Positions 24,539 through 36,667 of a stretch of 64,000 nt of DNA are shown one piece after another. Origin of the DNA: Endocarpon pusillum Z07020 (lineage: Eukaryota > Ascomycota > Eurotiomycetes > Verrucariales > Verrucariaceae); contig NW_006916635.1 of NCBI RefSeq assembly GCF_000464535.1, positions 1-64,000 on the forward strand, in the 5' to 3' direction. The notes under the pieces are model-generated. The model had not been told where the DNA came from. It worked only from the letters and a program-made list of their open reading frames with translations, and searched no databases. Both the position numbers and the translations under genes were made by a program. Each line of letters starts with the position of its first letter. Position 1 is the first letter of the stretch.

Positions 24539-27500
24539 TTATTCCTCGTTCTCATCCTCCTCCCCATCCTCCCCAGCCCCGCAAACAGCCCCCAAAAAGG
24601 GCAACCCACCAAATTCGCCTTGGTGGCCGGCCTCTTTTGGCTCGGCCAAGACGCACCCCCCCTCCCTCTCCACCACAATCCTCCCCGTCCTCCCCTCCAG
24701 GATGTTCACATCTATCGTTTTCTCAGCGAGAAAATGATAGATGTGAACATCCTTCTCCTGCCCCAACCGGAACGCACGTCCAATTGCCTGCGTCATGCTT
24801 GAGTTGTATTCGTGCTTCGTCTTGGAAGCAAATGACGAGACAAAAACGACGTGGTTCGCGGCCTGCAGGTTCCTACAGAGTACCTTGGTTAGCAACATGC
24901 ATGGGAAGGTCTTGCAAAGGCATTGACTCACCAGCCCGCCGCGTTCACACTGTCTAATTGAAGAACGCACACATTGCAAGTCGATTCCTTCTTGAACGTG
25001 TCCACTCTGGCAGCAGCCCCCTTCCCATGGGTTGTGTCTGCAAACTCGATTCTTTGTGCGGTCAGAATCGCTCTCAAAGCCAAAATGACACGAGGGAACT
25101 GGACAAAAACCAGCGTTTTGTCGCCTTTGGGGATCTGCGACAACAGATTGGTGATTGCCACCATCTTACTGCCGTGTTGTCGTACCAGATCCGAAGGAAT
25201 AGTGACAGTTAGATCCGATGCCTCAACAGTGGATAATTGGGACGTATTTGAGTCACATCCTTGGTCAGGGCAATGGCTCAGAGCCCAGAGCGAGCCGTTC
25301 TGACCTGCACAGCAATGCTTGTGACCAGCATGACCACACCGACCCATAATAAGCATGTCCGAATATTTCTTGGATGGCTTTTCACAAGAAGAGCATTTGA
25401 TCTCTTCACCAGTTTGGCAGCTTCTGGTCTGGAGGAAGAACCGTCTCTCTCGGACATGATTGATCAAGGAAATTGTCCAATGAGTTAGCGAGTCTGCGCG
25501 CAGCTTCATGTCTCCAATTCGGGTTTCTTTGTTGAGTGTTGAAGCCTGCTCAGCTGAGCCAATCCTCATGTCGTACTGTGCAAGTGCGGTATCACTAGCG
25601 TTTGCTGTCGGCTTCTTGTCTTTGGATGACTTTGCTACTGTCCATGCTTTGGTCTCGTTCGCATGTGCGATTATAAGGTCCAGCAAAGTGCATACTATGG
25701 CGTCTCCAAAGCGATTCTCCTGTACAGAGCGGAGATATTGATGAAAGTCCGGGATGTCTTCGACTGAGTCACCAAACTTATCGATAAGCCAGAAAGCACC
25801 ACGAAGCTCTGACAATATGTCCCGCACACCCGCAAGGACGAGCCTCTCTTTCTCTGAGATCGCACTCTGGTAAGGCATAACGGATGAAGGCTCTATAGCA
25901 AACTCCGGCATTGTAGAGCACAGAGTGATCAGAGCGTCTTCTGGAGATTGACTGGAATTGATGAGCTTGACGATCTGCCCTGTACGAGTAAGATCTTCTT
26001 TCTTTTCCTGCTGTGGCGGGGCGTTCTCTTCTTGGGTTGAATCATTTGGCTTGGTTTCTGTATTTTTTCGCCTGGACGCTGTGGCCCTTGGTGGGGCGGC
26101 TGTAGTCTTTGAAGTCATCTTGTGGCCCTGATTCACCAATAAAAGGTAACCTTCATGGTATTGTGCTCGCTCTGGTGCTGGCAGACTGATCTTTTCGTAG
26201 TGATAGTGCTTCTGGACTCCTTGGACAAAGGTTGTGTTCTGCTATTGTTAGCTGGCTCTCAAGCAGAGAGATATCACACAAACCTGTCTCACAAACATAT
26301 CGAGAAACGCTATTGCTCGATCGTTGCGGGCTTTATGCCAATGAGGCGTATGGCAGGTTGCGTAGGACCGAAGCGCTTCTCCGCCTAACTTCCAGTTAGC
26401 AATGTCACCCCGTTTCAATGAATGTAGAGCTGACTCACCTGAGATCTCCTCAGTCGCATCCTTCACCTTTTGATATCTCACCTCAGCATCATCAGGCACT
26501 CCGATAGTGGTACCGATGAGCTTCGCCATACTGCTCACCCCTGCAAATGTGTTATGTGGTGGTGTTCCGGATAAAATCCACCGCCGGTGGGCCTGGAAAG
26601 CCGTGACCGCAGGTAGTTGCTTCGCTTTAATGTAGCTAAATTCGTCGACCACAATTCGATTGAAGTAAAAGATATGCAATGCTGCGTAAAGATCTCTTGG
26701 CGCCTGGCTTTCGTTGTTACTAACGCCCTGGTCTTGGATCTTCGTTCTCTTAGGATCAGGTTCCTCATTGGTGTTTGCAGCAGTCTTCCTGCCTTTTCTG
26801 TTGCGTGTTGACAGTGGGATGAATTTCCTATATTTTTGGGGTTTGAGTTTGTCCCATGCCTTGCCTAAAGATCCAGGCTGGAGACCGTCTGACTCCTTTA
26901 CGAGTTCCTTGAGGTCTTTCTGCGCCATCTTGAACCACTCTTCAAATCCTCGTCCAGCCGAGACTGGCGTATGAGGAGCTCTGCTCATGCGTGCTAGTTC
27001 CATGAAATAGTCATCATCAAATAGGTCCCAAGCGGCTATGATGATATGGGCTCTCCGCAATCCCGAAACGTTTGACTCCTGCACAAAGTTGTCTTTTGTG
27101 AGCGTGAGTACCTCGTAGGTCGTCCCAACAAATTTGGTGATCTCCTTTTCCCACTGCCCCACCAGGTTTTTAGGAACAAGAATCAGCGTAGCTTTGAGAG
27201 GGATCATCTCATCGAAACCTGCTCTAAAACATGGTGGAGGTTCGCTCTTCGTTTTCTGAAAATGATGGTCGATAAGTGCTACCACAAGGGCTGTCTTTCC
27301 ATACCCAACATCATCACCAAGGACTCCTCCCAATACTCTGCGTTGTGCTGTAACTTTTGCCTCAAGACGAATATCCATTGCAGCGGCACGTGCTTCGACA
27401 ATCTCTTGCTCGTCCCACATATTTTTCTCATTTTCTTCACGTTGAATCATCCAATCAAGGGACTTAAGTTGGTAATCATATAGTAGGGGATGGCGCTTCT

Positions 27501-30500
27501 TGGTTCTCCTCATTTCAACGAAAGACGGTGGCTGAGATGCTGGATTATGCCCCTGACAGTTCTTGAGCTGGACGTGAGGGAAAGACACAGGGTAATCGTG
27601 GCCATAATCAACGACTGCACGCCACTGCATGGTTGAAGGCATGACGAGAGATCCTCGTGACTCGGACAGAGCTGCAACCGCTTTATGAAAAAGCGTCAGA
27701 ACGTTGAAATCGACTCTCAAGGCCACAAGTGCTGAATGCTCATCATAGGAGAGCTCGGCTGTGGCAGCTTCTGGCGCATCTTTCACGTTGCGCTCGTATT
27801 TGCATGCCTCTTCAACGTCCTCGAACGGCTTCAGTTGTTCACCCTTCTTGAGCTTTACAGACTTCCAGGACACGGGTGGAGGTTGTGGGGCACATTTTTC
27901 ACATCGGTCTACAATGCCGCCAGTAGGAGCAATGTATTGCCACTTCTCAGATCTTAACGCATAACCAGCGGTTTTGAGGAGCCAACTGAGGCGTTCCAAT
28001 GAGAATGGATCTTTGACTAGGCCGAAGCGCTTTCGAGTCTTCAGATCTAACTTCTTTAGAAGCTGGCTAGTCATTGGGAATTCGGACCACAGCACAGGTA
28101 GACCAGAACCGTCACATGCGGTGTTGTCCACTTGTAATGGTGTCTCCGCTGTAGCCAAGTAGACATTGCGAAGATCACCTGGGGCATGCTCTTCCAATCG
28201 GAGATGGCCCACAGGAATCCATTGGCTGGGGATCTTACAATTCACCGTAGAAACTGGGTCGGCAGCCGATGGTCGCCAAGAGCTGCTGACTTTCAACAAG
28301 ACCTCCCGAACTTCCTTCAGCCCAATTCTGTGGTGCTGATTGGCAAAAACGAAAGAGTCATGAGATGCATTGTCAATGGGGGCCTGGTCGAGGAAGAGGA
28401 ACATGGGTTCCTCAGTGCTCGGAGACTTCGGGTTGAGCTTAACGTGGAGGCTCCCACAAGCAGTGCCGCACTTTGGTAGCCACTCGTATGTTCCAAGCAG
28501 CTCATCGAGAATGGTCGAGGTTGAAAGAGGGCTGCCAGCACGAAGTCGGATCTCAATACATGGCCATACAAGGCGATTCTTGAACAATGGGTCTTCAAGG
28601 CCTTGGTTCTTCTCCCAGGAAGGTATCGCCGTACCTTTTCCGACAACTTCCAACGTGAGAGATTGGTCTTGGATAAGTCGAATCTCCCATTGACCATCGA
28701 ACAATGACTCGGAACATGTGAGTCGAGCGATAGGATAGAGCAATTCCTCCCTGATACGACTGTTTGCTGGTAGTTCAGGCTTCGGCTTAGCGTAGAGTTG
28801 CCATTGTACACGGACTGCAGATGCCAGATCCTTTATTTTTTCGTTGCCTAGAATGCGTCCGTCCCATCTGCGTTCACACACCAATAGAAGACGAGATCGC
28901 TGATTCTCATAGATTATGCTCCAGCCTCTATCACGTTTAATGGATATGAGACAAAATTCCCCAGCAATTGCATCTATTGCCTCAGTATAGTCGGCACCAA
29001 AATGGCGATGACTTTCAGAAGCGACCTCCTTGTGAATGGAAATCAAGTCACAAATTGCGAGCCGAGGGGGAAGAGCCTTGCGGATGAGTTGCTCAAACTC
29101 TATCGCAGATGTGTCTTGTCTGCCATCTATTGGTCCAATTTTGACGTAGTGGTGCTCGGGCTTCTTGCCACAGCTGTCACAGCTTGTGTGCCCGCATCTT
29201 GAGCATTGTCTAAATATTTGGCTAACGTTGAGGATCAAATTTTCGCAGGAGCAAAGTCTAATGCTTGCAAAGGCCAACCAACGTATTTCGTCCATTGTGA
29301 CTGGAAGCCGTCGATCTGTTGTCAGATCCACCTGAGTAAGGCACCACTTTGATTCATATTTGAGGGGAGATATTGGTGGGGCCACCCCTCTCGGCGATTC
29401 CAAGGGCTCGTTTTGTCGCTTGGATTGTTTGACGAGGGCTTCCGAACAACTTATGAACGCGGCAAGGATAGCTGCTCCAACCACGGTCGTCGTCATTGCA
29501 TTGCCAGAGAGATCTATCAGTTGCCTGCTTGATTCGCGGTTGAGTATTAATCTTTCTCTCGGTATGCCCTGGAGAGAGAGTGCCTCTGCACCAACCATTG
29601 GACCCCCTCTAGAGGTAAGGTAGGGGTTGGCGGAAGCCGTAATGCAGCCGACAATACCCCACGGTTTCTTATCATTCTCTCGTACGCAGCTCTGGGAAAG
29701 ATCGATGCATCGGCTAAGACACAGTCAGTATTATCGTCATGTCAATCCACTTAGAGAAACTAGAAGGAGGCAGGCTCACGATTTGTAGCCGAAGTCGTAG
29801 AACCGACGAATAGACCGCAGATGATTTATGTCGATCGTGTCCCAAACTCGTTCGACCTGTTTCTTGAACCACTCCTTATTGTAAGAGTCCGGCACAACAC
29901 ATGAGCCATTGTTCTCCCAATCGGTAACAGGCTTCTTGAATCCCAAGAAATTGGCTGAACGACAGCTCAAACATTCTGTCCTACACCTTTCCCAAGTAAC
30001 GTTCTTGTTAGTCATTATCAGCGCTGCTGCTTGTAGGCAATACTTTCGAAGCTCCGCATCGTCATCCGCAAGGATGAAATCAGTGAAAGGGGAGCTTGCT
30101 CTTCTCTGCAGGTTCCCCAAAACTTCGAACCATTTCTTGACTGCGTCTTCTGCCGCCTTGCGTGCTGCGATGTCTGCTGCACTTTCTGCTGCGTCGTCTG
30201 CTGCGTCGTCTACCATTTCGTCTGCTTCAAGTCCGACCTGCGATTCAGTACGCGCTTCCCAACGAAGCCCGATCATATAGCCACGTTGACGTGTTTGCGG
30301 CAGGTAGAAGTCCTTGCTGTCCAAGTACGCTACCTGCGTCGCATAACCTGCGTCTCGCCACCACTCCTCCACTTGAGACCATGGAAATGACAAAACGTTC
30401 TCAAGGATCACAACGAGCGGTTTGTGCACCTTCGCGTACTCCAGAGTGGCCTTCAGTGTATCATACGACTCGCCACTTGCTCCAAAGTCTTTAGGCTTAT

Positions 30501-32006
30501 TGTTGAGTAATGAATAATCAATGCAGGAAGAGCCAGCAATCATGATATCTGCTCCCTTGGGTACCACCGCTTCTCCCCCAAAAGCTGTATGGCTAGACAA
30601 TCATCAGTCAATAAGCGCGGCCCCTCGAAATGTAGACTTACGCTGTGGGGTTATTAAGCTCAAGAACATCTCGAAAGAGAATAGCAGGTTTGAAGTTCCG
30701 CTCAATATATGCTTGCTTGAAAGGCTCGATCTCGCAGCTGAATTGGTGCTCGATCCGCAGATTGTGGTTCGTCTGGTCTCTCACACCTCAAGAATTGTTA
30801 GCAAGCGCACCAGGGAATTTGGAAGGCTGTACACTCACTATCTCCTATCATCTGCAGCGCTAGCAGTGGGCTTTCCGTCCCCGAGCAAAGAGTGGCAACT
30901 TTGAGCTGTCCTGATCCTAAAGCTTCTAGAAATTCACCAAGTCCTCTACCCAATGCATTCTTGGTGAGGTCAGCGAAGATATCATGGATGTTGCTCATTG
31001 GCGGAAGGTTGACGTTCAGCCCATTATACGGCACAAGTTCGTTCATATTTGCACCGTCTTCCGGCTGTTGTACAGGCTCTTGCTCTTCGTTATCCTCGGC
31101 ATCGTCATTATCCGCATCATCCTCCTTTTTGCTTAGCTTCAGTCCAAGAGTAATCTTTCTATCAATGGAAGCGGTGTTCCCCATGGATTCCAGATACGTC
31201 TTGTTGGGATGAGGGGTCAGGTCGCCTAGGAGCCTAACCAGAGCTTTGAGTTCTGGATCTCCCAATGTTGTACGTTTAGATTCCTGGGTCGCCGTTCCGG
31301 AGTGATTATTCGATTCTGCAAGCTTGATAGGTTGCTTTATAGGGAGAAGGCCTTTAGAATCTCTGTATTCCTTAGTCGCAAAAAGTTTACTTTCAAGCCG
31401 TAGTGCTGATCTAGATGGTTTTGATGATTTCTCTTTTCCAGCAGCCACTTTCCTAGGAGCAATTCTCCTCGACCCAGGGGCAGCTTGCCTAGGCTTATTG
31501 GTGGCTCTTTTAGACGAGGGGACAGTGGTACGTTTTCGCTTCCTACCTGGCAATTCTGCGCTGCTGATGCTTTCAGTGTCGTCCTCTCTTCTAGTATTGT
31601 CTTCGCCCAGATCAGAGTCTGAAGCTTCGATCGTTCTCCTTGTATGGGGGATGTCATGGTCTCCATGGAAATCTGCAGTATCTTCTATGTTCAAGTTCGA
31701 CAAGGTATTGATGTGATTCGTAGTGCCATTTGCTTCGGAGGTTGTAGCCGCCTGCGTATGGCCGGATCCTGCTGCAGCACCAACGCCAGTTTGGTTACTT
31801 TGCTGTGACCCATGATAGGTACTTGTTACAGAAGCTGTATGGGTAGAGTTTGTGGTGCGCTGGTTTGTAGAAGAGCGGGCAGTAGCAATAGCTGGAATGT
31901 GAAATTGAAAACCACCAGGTTGGTTGGCGTTTGGGTACAGACCACTTTGTGCTACTTGTGCTGAGTCCCGGGCACGAAAATCTGTACTGCTTGAGGTGGG
32001 ACTCAT
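24539..32006 (-). CDS. DNMT5: DNMT5-type DNA cytosine-5 methyltransferase with RING and SNF2 ATPase
   Basis: One seven-exon gene: 30839-32006, 30642-30786, 29780-30592, 26439-29713, 26284-26384, 24932-26238 and 24539-24872. Introns are 45-66 nt, all GT..AG and phase-consistent; the product is about 2380 residues, like Cryptococcus Dnmt5. In order: a disordered, basic-then-acidic N-terminus (1-365); methylase motif I KVATLCSGTESP (about 369); catalytic loop AGSSCIDYS with Cys461, where DNMT5 has a Ser/Thr-Ser-Cys motif instead of PCQ; ENV motif LENVLSF; QTRQRGY; then GAEALSLQGIP and SGNAM (motifs IX-X) directly after the exon 3/4 junction. The SNF2 part has Walker A GDDVGYGKT (Lys1515), DEFS box (1732), LSGTPPHN, a RING-like Cys/His cluster (about 2116-2162) in the insertion, and motif VI GRAFRLGQ (2302-2305). 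The family performs ATP-dependent maintenance CG methylation. No chromodomain is visible. Confidence 0.95.
24699..24753. repeat. 26-bp near-perfect hairpin inside the last DNMT5 exon
   Basis: The arm 24699-24724 and the reverse complement of 24728-24753 match at 25 of 26 positions with a 3-base loop. It lies wholly in coding sequence, covering DVHIYHFL and EKTIDVNIL just after SNF2 motif VI. Such an extended palindrome is unexpected in conserved coding sequence and may reflect a template-switch event. Confidence 0.85.
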
Positions 32007-34670
32007 TTCTTCTAAGGAAGATTGTGGAAGGAAGGAGACCCGCTCAACACGAATCCAGAAGGGTCAAATGCTAGCGCAGCTCATGTCCCTGCGGCATGTC
32101 AGAGAAATATAGTGCACTGAAACAATCACTCCAATTTCACAAAAGTGAGGTTGGCAAATCGCAGATACCACAGGCGGTGTGTTGTGATAATTCCATGCGA
32201 GTAGTTTGAAATCCTGGGGTGCAGGACTCGGTGTTTCGTGAATCAGCAAGGTTGACTCGACTCTGTGGTGATGAGGAAGTTCTAACCCCGAACCTGCAAA
32301 GGGATAGAATAAGTTCGAAAGGTAGACTTACTCGAGATAGGCTATCAGCATTCGCGGCAAAGGGTTGTACCTTGCAGCAATGTAGGCTTTTGATCTGGCT
32401 CCAGCTGATAGTTTAGACTCTAGAACCATCCTTTGAGGGTGGTGGCACGTAGAGAGATAGCTTGTATGCTGATCATGAACAGGCTTGGACGTTTGTTGAG
32501 GTTAAGAAAGAGAGTAGAGGATGACTGAAAGCTGCAGGCTACAGGCTGTGAGATTACGAGTTCGGGAAGGTGATGTATTGGGTGGTCTCAAAGGCTACCA
32601 TATTTTGAGGGCGAACAGAAATTCCTGTTTGTCTTGGCATCAGTAAGGTAAGACTGCCTTACAGAATAGTCTTGTCCTTCCGTGAGATTCCGCAGGATAC
32701 TTCGTTTGGTTGATGGTAGAATCGCCAAGGGCAACGACCCTTAGGGCATACCACAGGCCTTTACCAGACTCCACGGGTGCAACACTATCCCGAAGCTTTC
32801 AAGCAATGCTCAGCATTTCGTGATCCAGATCTCCTTTGAAATTGTTCCACATATTGAAGCAAGTTCTGCATATGGACGACTCCCTCTAGAACGAATCATC
32901 GTACGATGATGATCAGAGAAAACCTGTCTCACAAAGCATGTGACACTGACCAACGATGACGGGGTGCCAGATATCCAAACGACACATTGACCGTTGGCGC
33001 ATCATCTCTTCTTTCATACTCTCAGGGTCCTTGAGAGCTGAACAGATACTCAGCTTATGAAGAACCAAAGCACGCACCCATGTATATGGTCTCCACTGGG
33101 GGGATATTCCGTTGCCTGCAGATCAACAGAGCACCCTGCACCACCATGTTCTGCTCAGGCCAGAACTGGGGCGGCTGAAGCAGGCACTGGACCAGTTTCC
33201 TAGACGGAATTATGAGTCGCCTCTGACTGCTTTCCAGGACAGAGATCGTTTCCCATCCACATTGCAGCCTCCGAAGAGCAATCGCCTGAGCACCATATTG
33301 GCACAATCGATGGGTGGTCCAGGTACATAGAGGCAGCCAAATAGCTCAAGCCAGGCGCCTATGGTGAACGCGGGCAATATTCTCCAGGTCATGAGGGATG
33401 GCCATTCTTATCCAAGGATTTGGTACACATGAAGAACATTCAGACAAATGAAGCAGAGCCTATAAACAAAGACAACATCAGGAAATCAGAGCATCAACCT
33501 CATACCTTGCGAAGAGGGTTGACAGGCATATGCCATAAAAGGGAAGTGATGGAGCTCTTTCGCAGCTTTTGCACCGCGTATACATGGTATGTCGTCTTGT
33601 GAGAAGGAGTTCCATGGTAATCACCCATCTTGCAGGCCATTCCACTCGCACTATTTGCTGCCATGATGGGCAGAAACAGGAAGATAGTTCTCATGTATCC
33701 AGAGGCCTTCTTTGATGCTTGGAGCTGAAAGCTCTTCACTATCGCGTCAGAAACTGTCTGGTGGGCAGACGGGTATGGACGCGGTGCTTCCGCAACAACG
33801 TGTAGGTCGACAGCATGATCACTGAGCAACAACAAGGCAATAGCTAGCCTTCCAAGACTGCTCCAAGTTGGTTTGTTGCAACAGGAATGTGGATGCACAG
33901 TTGTTGACAGAGAGAGAAGATGAGGAAATTCTCAAGCCAGGTGAAGATAGCACTGTTGGTCCGTGCGCTCCTATCTCAAGCCGAGGTTCTTCCGTCTGGC
34001 CCTGGTGTCATTGGACAGCACCAAGAAACAAGCACCACTACGCCTTACGATATCTGGTTAAACCCCTCTCGGGAGATACCGCACCCAGATATCTCAGCCA
34101 GCTTCAAGTTGCTGACACTGGCACTGCATTCCAACACGCCATGATCCCATGAACTTTGGTTGATGGCAGCACAGCGACGGCAACATCAGTCCAGCCTACA
34201 CATCCTATCCCACAATCCGAATGAATCTGGGAACTAGAGCTGGAGACTACACTGGGAAAGGAAGCACCGTTTTAGGCACCGTCTGTCAATGCTCAAGTCT
34301 TCGTAGGTACAAAGTCATGACCATTCTTATACGTGTAGGACACCATATCTTTATGTCTGCCCATCATTCGACAAGCACCCGCCAATTACCAAGCATGTTC
34401 TTGCTCCATGGTTCAGAGGGCCTCGCTTGAAGCTTCAGGAGCTTGCTTGAACATGTTGAGATGCACTCAGGACTTACCTATCCTGGATACTGCCAAGGAC
34501 ACGGGAATACATCAAGAACAGTTGTCTGTGCGCAGAAGTGTGGCTGAGGGGAACGGGATATTTATTAGCGATGCTATTCCTATGGAAGGTGTGAATGAAA
34601 AGCAGAGTTGATATTCAAACAGCAGGAACTGAAACAAGAAAGACCCAACTATGGATCCGCTATGGATCCG
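32007..34670. other. Gene-poor region upstream of DNMT5, 2.7 kb
   Basis: The proximal part is DNMT5 promoter. A minus-strand frame ending in exon-like sequence (ATG at 33694, MRTIFLFLPIMAANSASG, signal-like) has a credible 46-nt GTATGA..TTATAG intron near 33460-33510. Its continuation ends without a recognisable domain, so I leave it uncalled. No repeat or RNA gene could be supported. Confidence 0.35.
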
Positions 34671-35655
34671 CTATTGTATTGTCAAATCAAAGGTTGGCGC
34701 ATCCGCTGTGACTTCCAAAATGGCCGGCCCAAACAGTACCTGACTGTCCCTGATGGCGCCTATCGCTGCTTCTTTGGTTACAAAGGCATACGTCTGCCCT
34801 TGTGTTTTTGCAGGTATTTGCGCCATCAACAATCCGTTTTCATTCTTGCCCGGCACACTGATAGTATCGATTCCAGAGACGAAGGTCATGAAGAATGGTT
34901 CTGCGACCGCACCGCCAACAGAGAATATTGCGGTGGCATTCGGGGCAATCGCACCTGTCTGCGGAGTAGTAAGAGTTGGGAATGCAGTGAATGGCAGCGC
35001 CATGTTGGTGGACGGGCAATTTCCGATGAATGCGGATGCTAGAGTGAAGATTGCAGTCGGGCTGGCTGGCGTACCAACAATGTTTGCCGATGGAACTTGC
35101 TGGAGCCCCTGGCGCTGGATGCCTTGATGAAGACCTTCGGCAACCAGGATCGCTGCAGCAGCGGTCAATAGGTCCTTCGACTCAATTGCCGGTGCGGATC
35201 CAGAATAAGCCGACACTCCAACTCCCTCCAAGACACTTCCGAGAGACACAAATGACTTTACATCGTCCAGCGCCTTTCCGAAATTGTACTCGCACGACTC
35301 TACTGGCTTTGCGCCCGCCGCAAGGATCTCCTGGGTAAGGACGACAACATGCGCCTCTTCGTCCTGGGCAATGAACCTGAGGTTGTTGAAGTAATTCTTG
35401 TCAAATCCCGCGTCAGCGAAATCCTTCTCGGTGAATTTCTGCAGCGCTTGTTTGTAGAAAACGTTCTCAAGATGCTCCAGCTGCGGAAGTCAGCTTTGCC
35501 TGCGGAGCAATTAGGCCTTTTGGTGATGGACTTACAGTGAGGGCGAATTGAAGGACTACCAGGTCCAAGTCTGCGAGTGCCCTTGAGGCCAATGGGGCAG
35601 AGAAAACTGTCGCTGTCATAGCGGCAAGTGCCGTGAGGAGAGATGAGAGCATCAT
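34671..35655 (-). CDS. Secreted ferritin-like domain protein (Rds1-like)
   Basis: Two exons, 35536-35655 and 34671-35480, with a 55-nt intron in phase 0, give 309 residues. The ATG at 35655 starts a signal peptide (MMLSSLLTALAAMTATVFSAP). A four-helix ferritin-like domain follows (about 29-180): LQFALTLEHLENVFYKQAL begins helix A with the Glu/His set; AQDEEAHVVVL carries an Asp-Glu-Glu-x-His motif typical of iron-site helices; the C-terminal half is beta-rich (GIDTISVPGKNENGLL). Fungal homologs include the stress-induced Rds1 of fission yeast and many secreted sporulation- or starvation-linked proteins. Iron binding is inferred from fold, not shown. Confidence 0.85.
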
Positions 35656-36667
35656 GGTTGTAGATTGGTACTTGTTGCGGGAAAATAGATTGAGTAGGGT
35701 GTATATTAAAGATAGGATAGTTTTAATGAGTGCGACCAGCACAGTCAATGAATCAACCGGAAATATCTGCGATTACAGAAAAAGAGAGACAGGTTGTCAA
35801 GATGGGGATCTACAACTACTTGGGGGGAGGGGGGGATGTTGTTCTCTAGATATAAAACCGCCACACGGATCTGAAGCATTACAGGCACCATCATGGCTTT
35901 GACGTGGCGGTTAGGCCACATTGTAGGTACTTCCTTGCGCCCATGCAGGCATTGCTTTGAGACAGAATCTGGGCGAGTATCTTGTTTTAAGTGTGTGCCA
36001 GATGATCTGCAGCCAGTGTCACAGGGGGGGAGGTCAGGGGTTCGCTTGGCGATCCTGCTGCTTACTACTACTGCACCTCAAGCATGTCAGCTTTTTGCAA
36101 CAATCTCCCATATTGACGGGGTGGATCATCTCCGGGATGACTACTAGTAGTACTTCGCATGACGGCCTCTGTGCCTTCCGGTATCAAATGGGAAGATGGC
36201 CTTTGGCACTTCAATCTGGTCGGGTTTCGAAGATGGACATGCTGAGTTGCAGTAAAGTTGCTAATGTCAGCAGGACGAGACCATGGTGCTGGGAGGTGGG
36301 CGCTTCTATCTGTAGGAAGACAGATGTTGCCCCTTCATCTAGAACGCCATTCTCTCCTAGATCATTACTCTCGACTGATTAGTCGGGCGTATGTTCTACA
36401 AGCGTGCTTCTTGACGCTGTGGCCACCCCGCGTTCCAGGATGGCGCGCTTTAGGATGGTGATTGTGAGAGGTTTGTTTCAACACCCAAACTCGGCGCGAA
36501 GCTCGACCGAGCTTATATTTGTGCTGTAATTCGAAAAATGCGACGCTTACAAACGCTTTATCATAGCTGGCTATACAATGAGATCTAGCAATCGGCGAAG
36601 ACGGAACCTATGGTTCGTTGGAGATGATACCCAATCAGAGACCGTCATGGACCGCTGAGTCATTATA
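35656..36667. other. Intergenic, about 1 kb
   Basis: It holds the promoter of the ferritin-like gene and the 3' side of the pseudouridine enzyme. A G-run (GGGGGGAGGGGGGG) lies near 35821-35834. No gene is called. Confidence 0.4.

Noticed and set aside
26248..29598. SNF2-type helicase as an independent gene with start at 29598
   Set aside because: Its first residues are methylase motifs IX-X, and upstream codons continue in phase to an intron acceptor at 29714, so it belongs to DNMT5.
33500..33898. Minus-strand frame with a signal-like segment
   Set aside because: A plausible intron follows, but the spliced continuation ends without a domain. The evidence is too weak to call.
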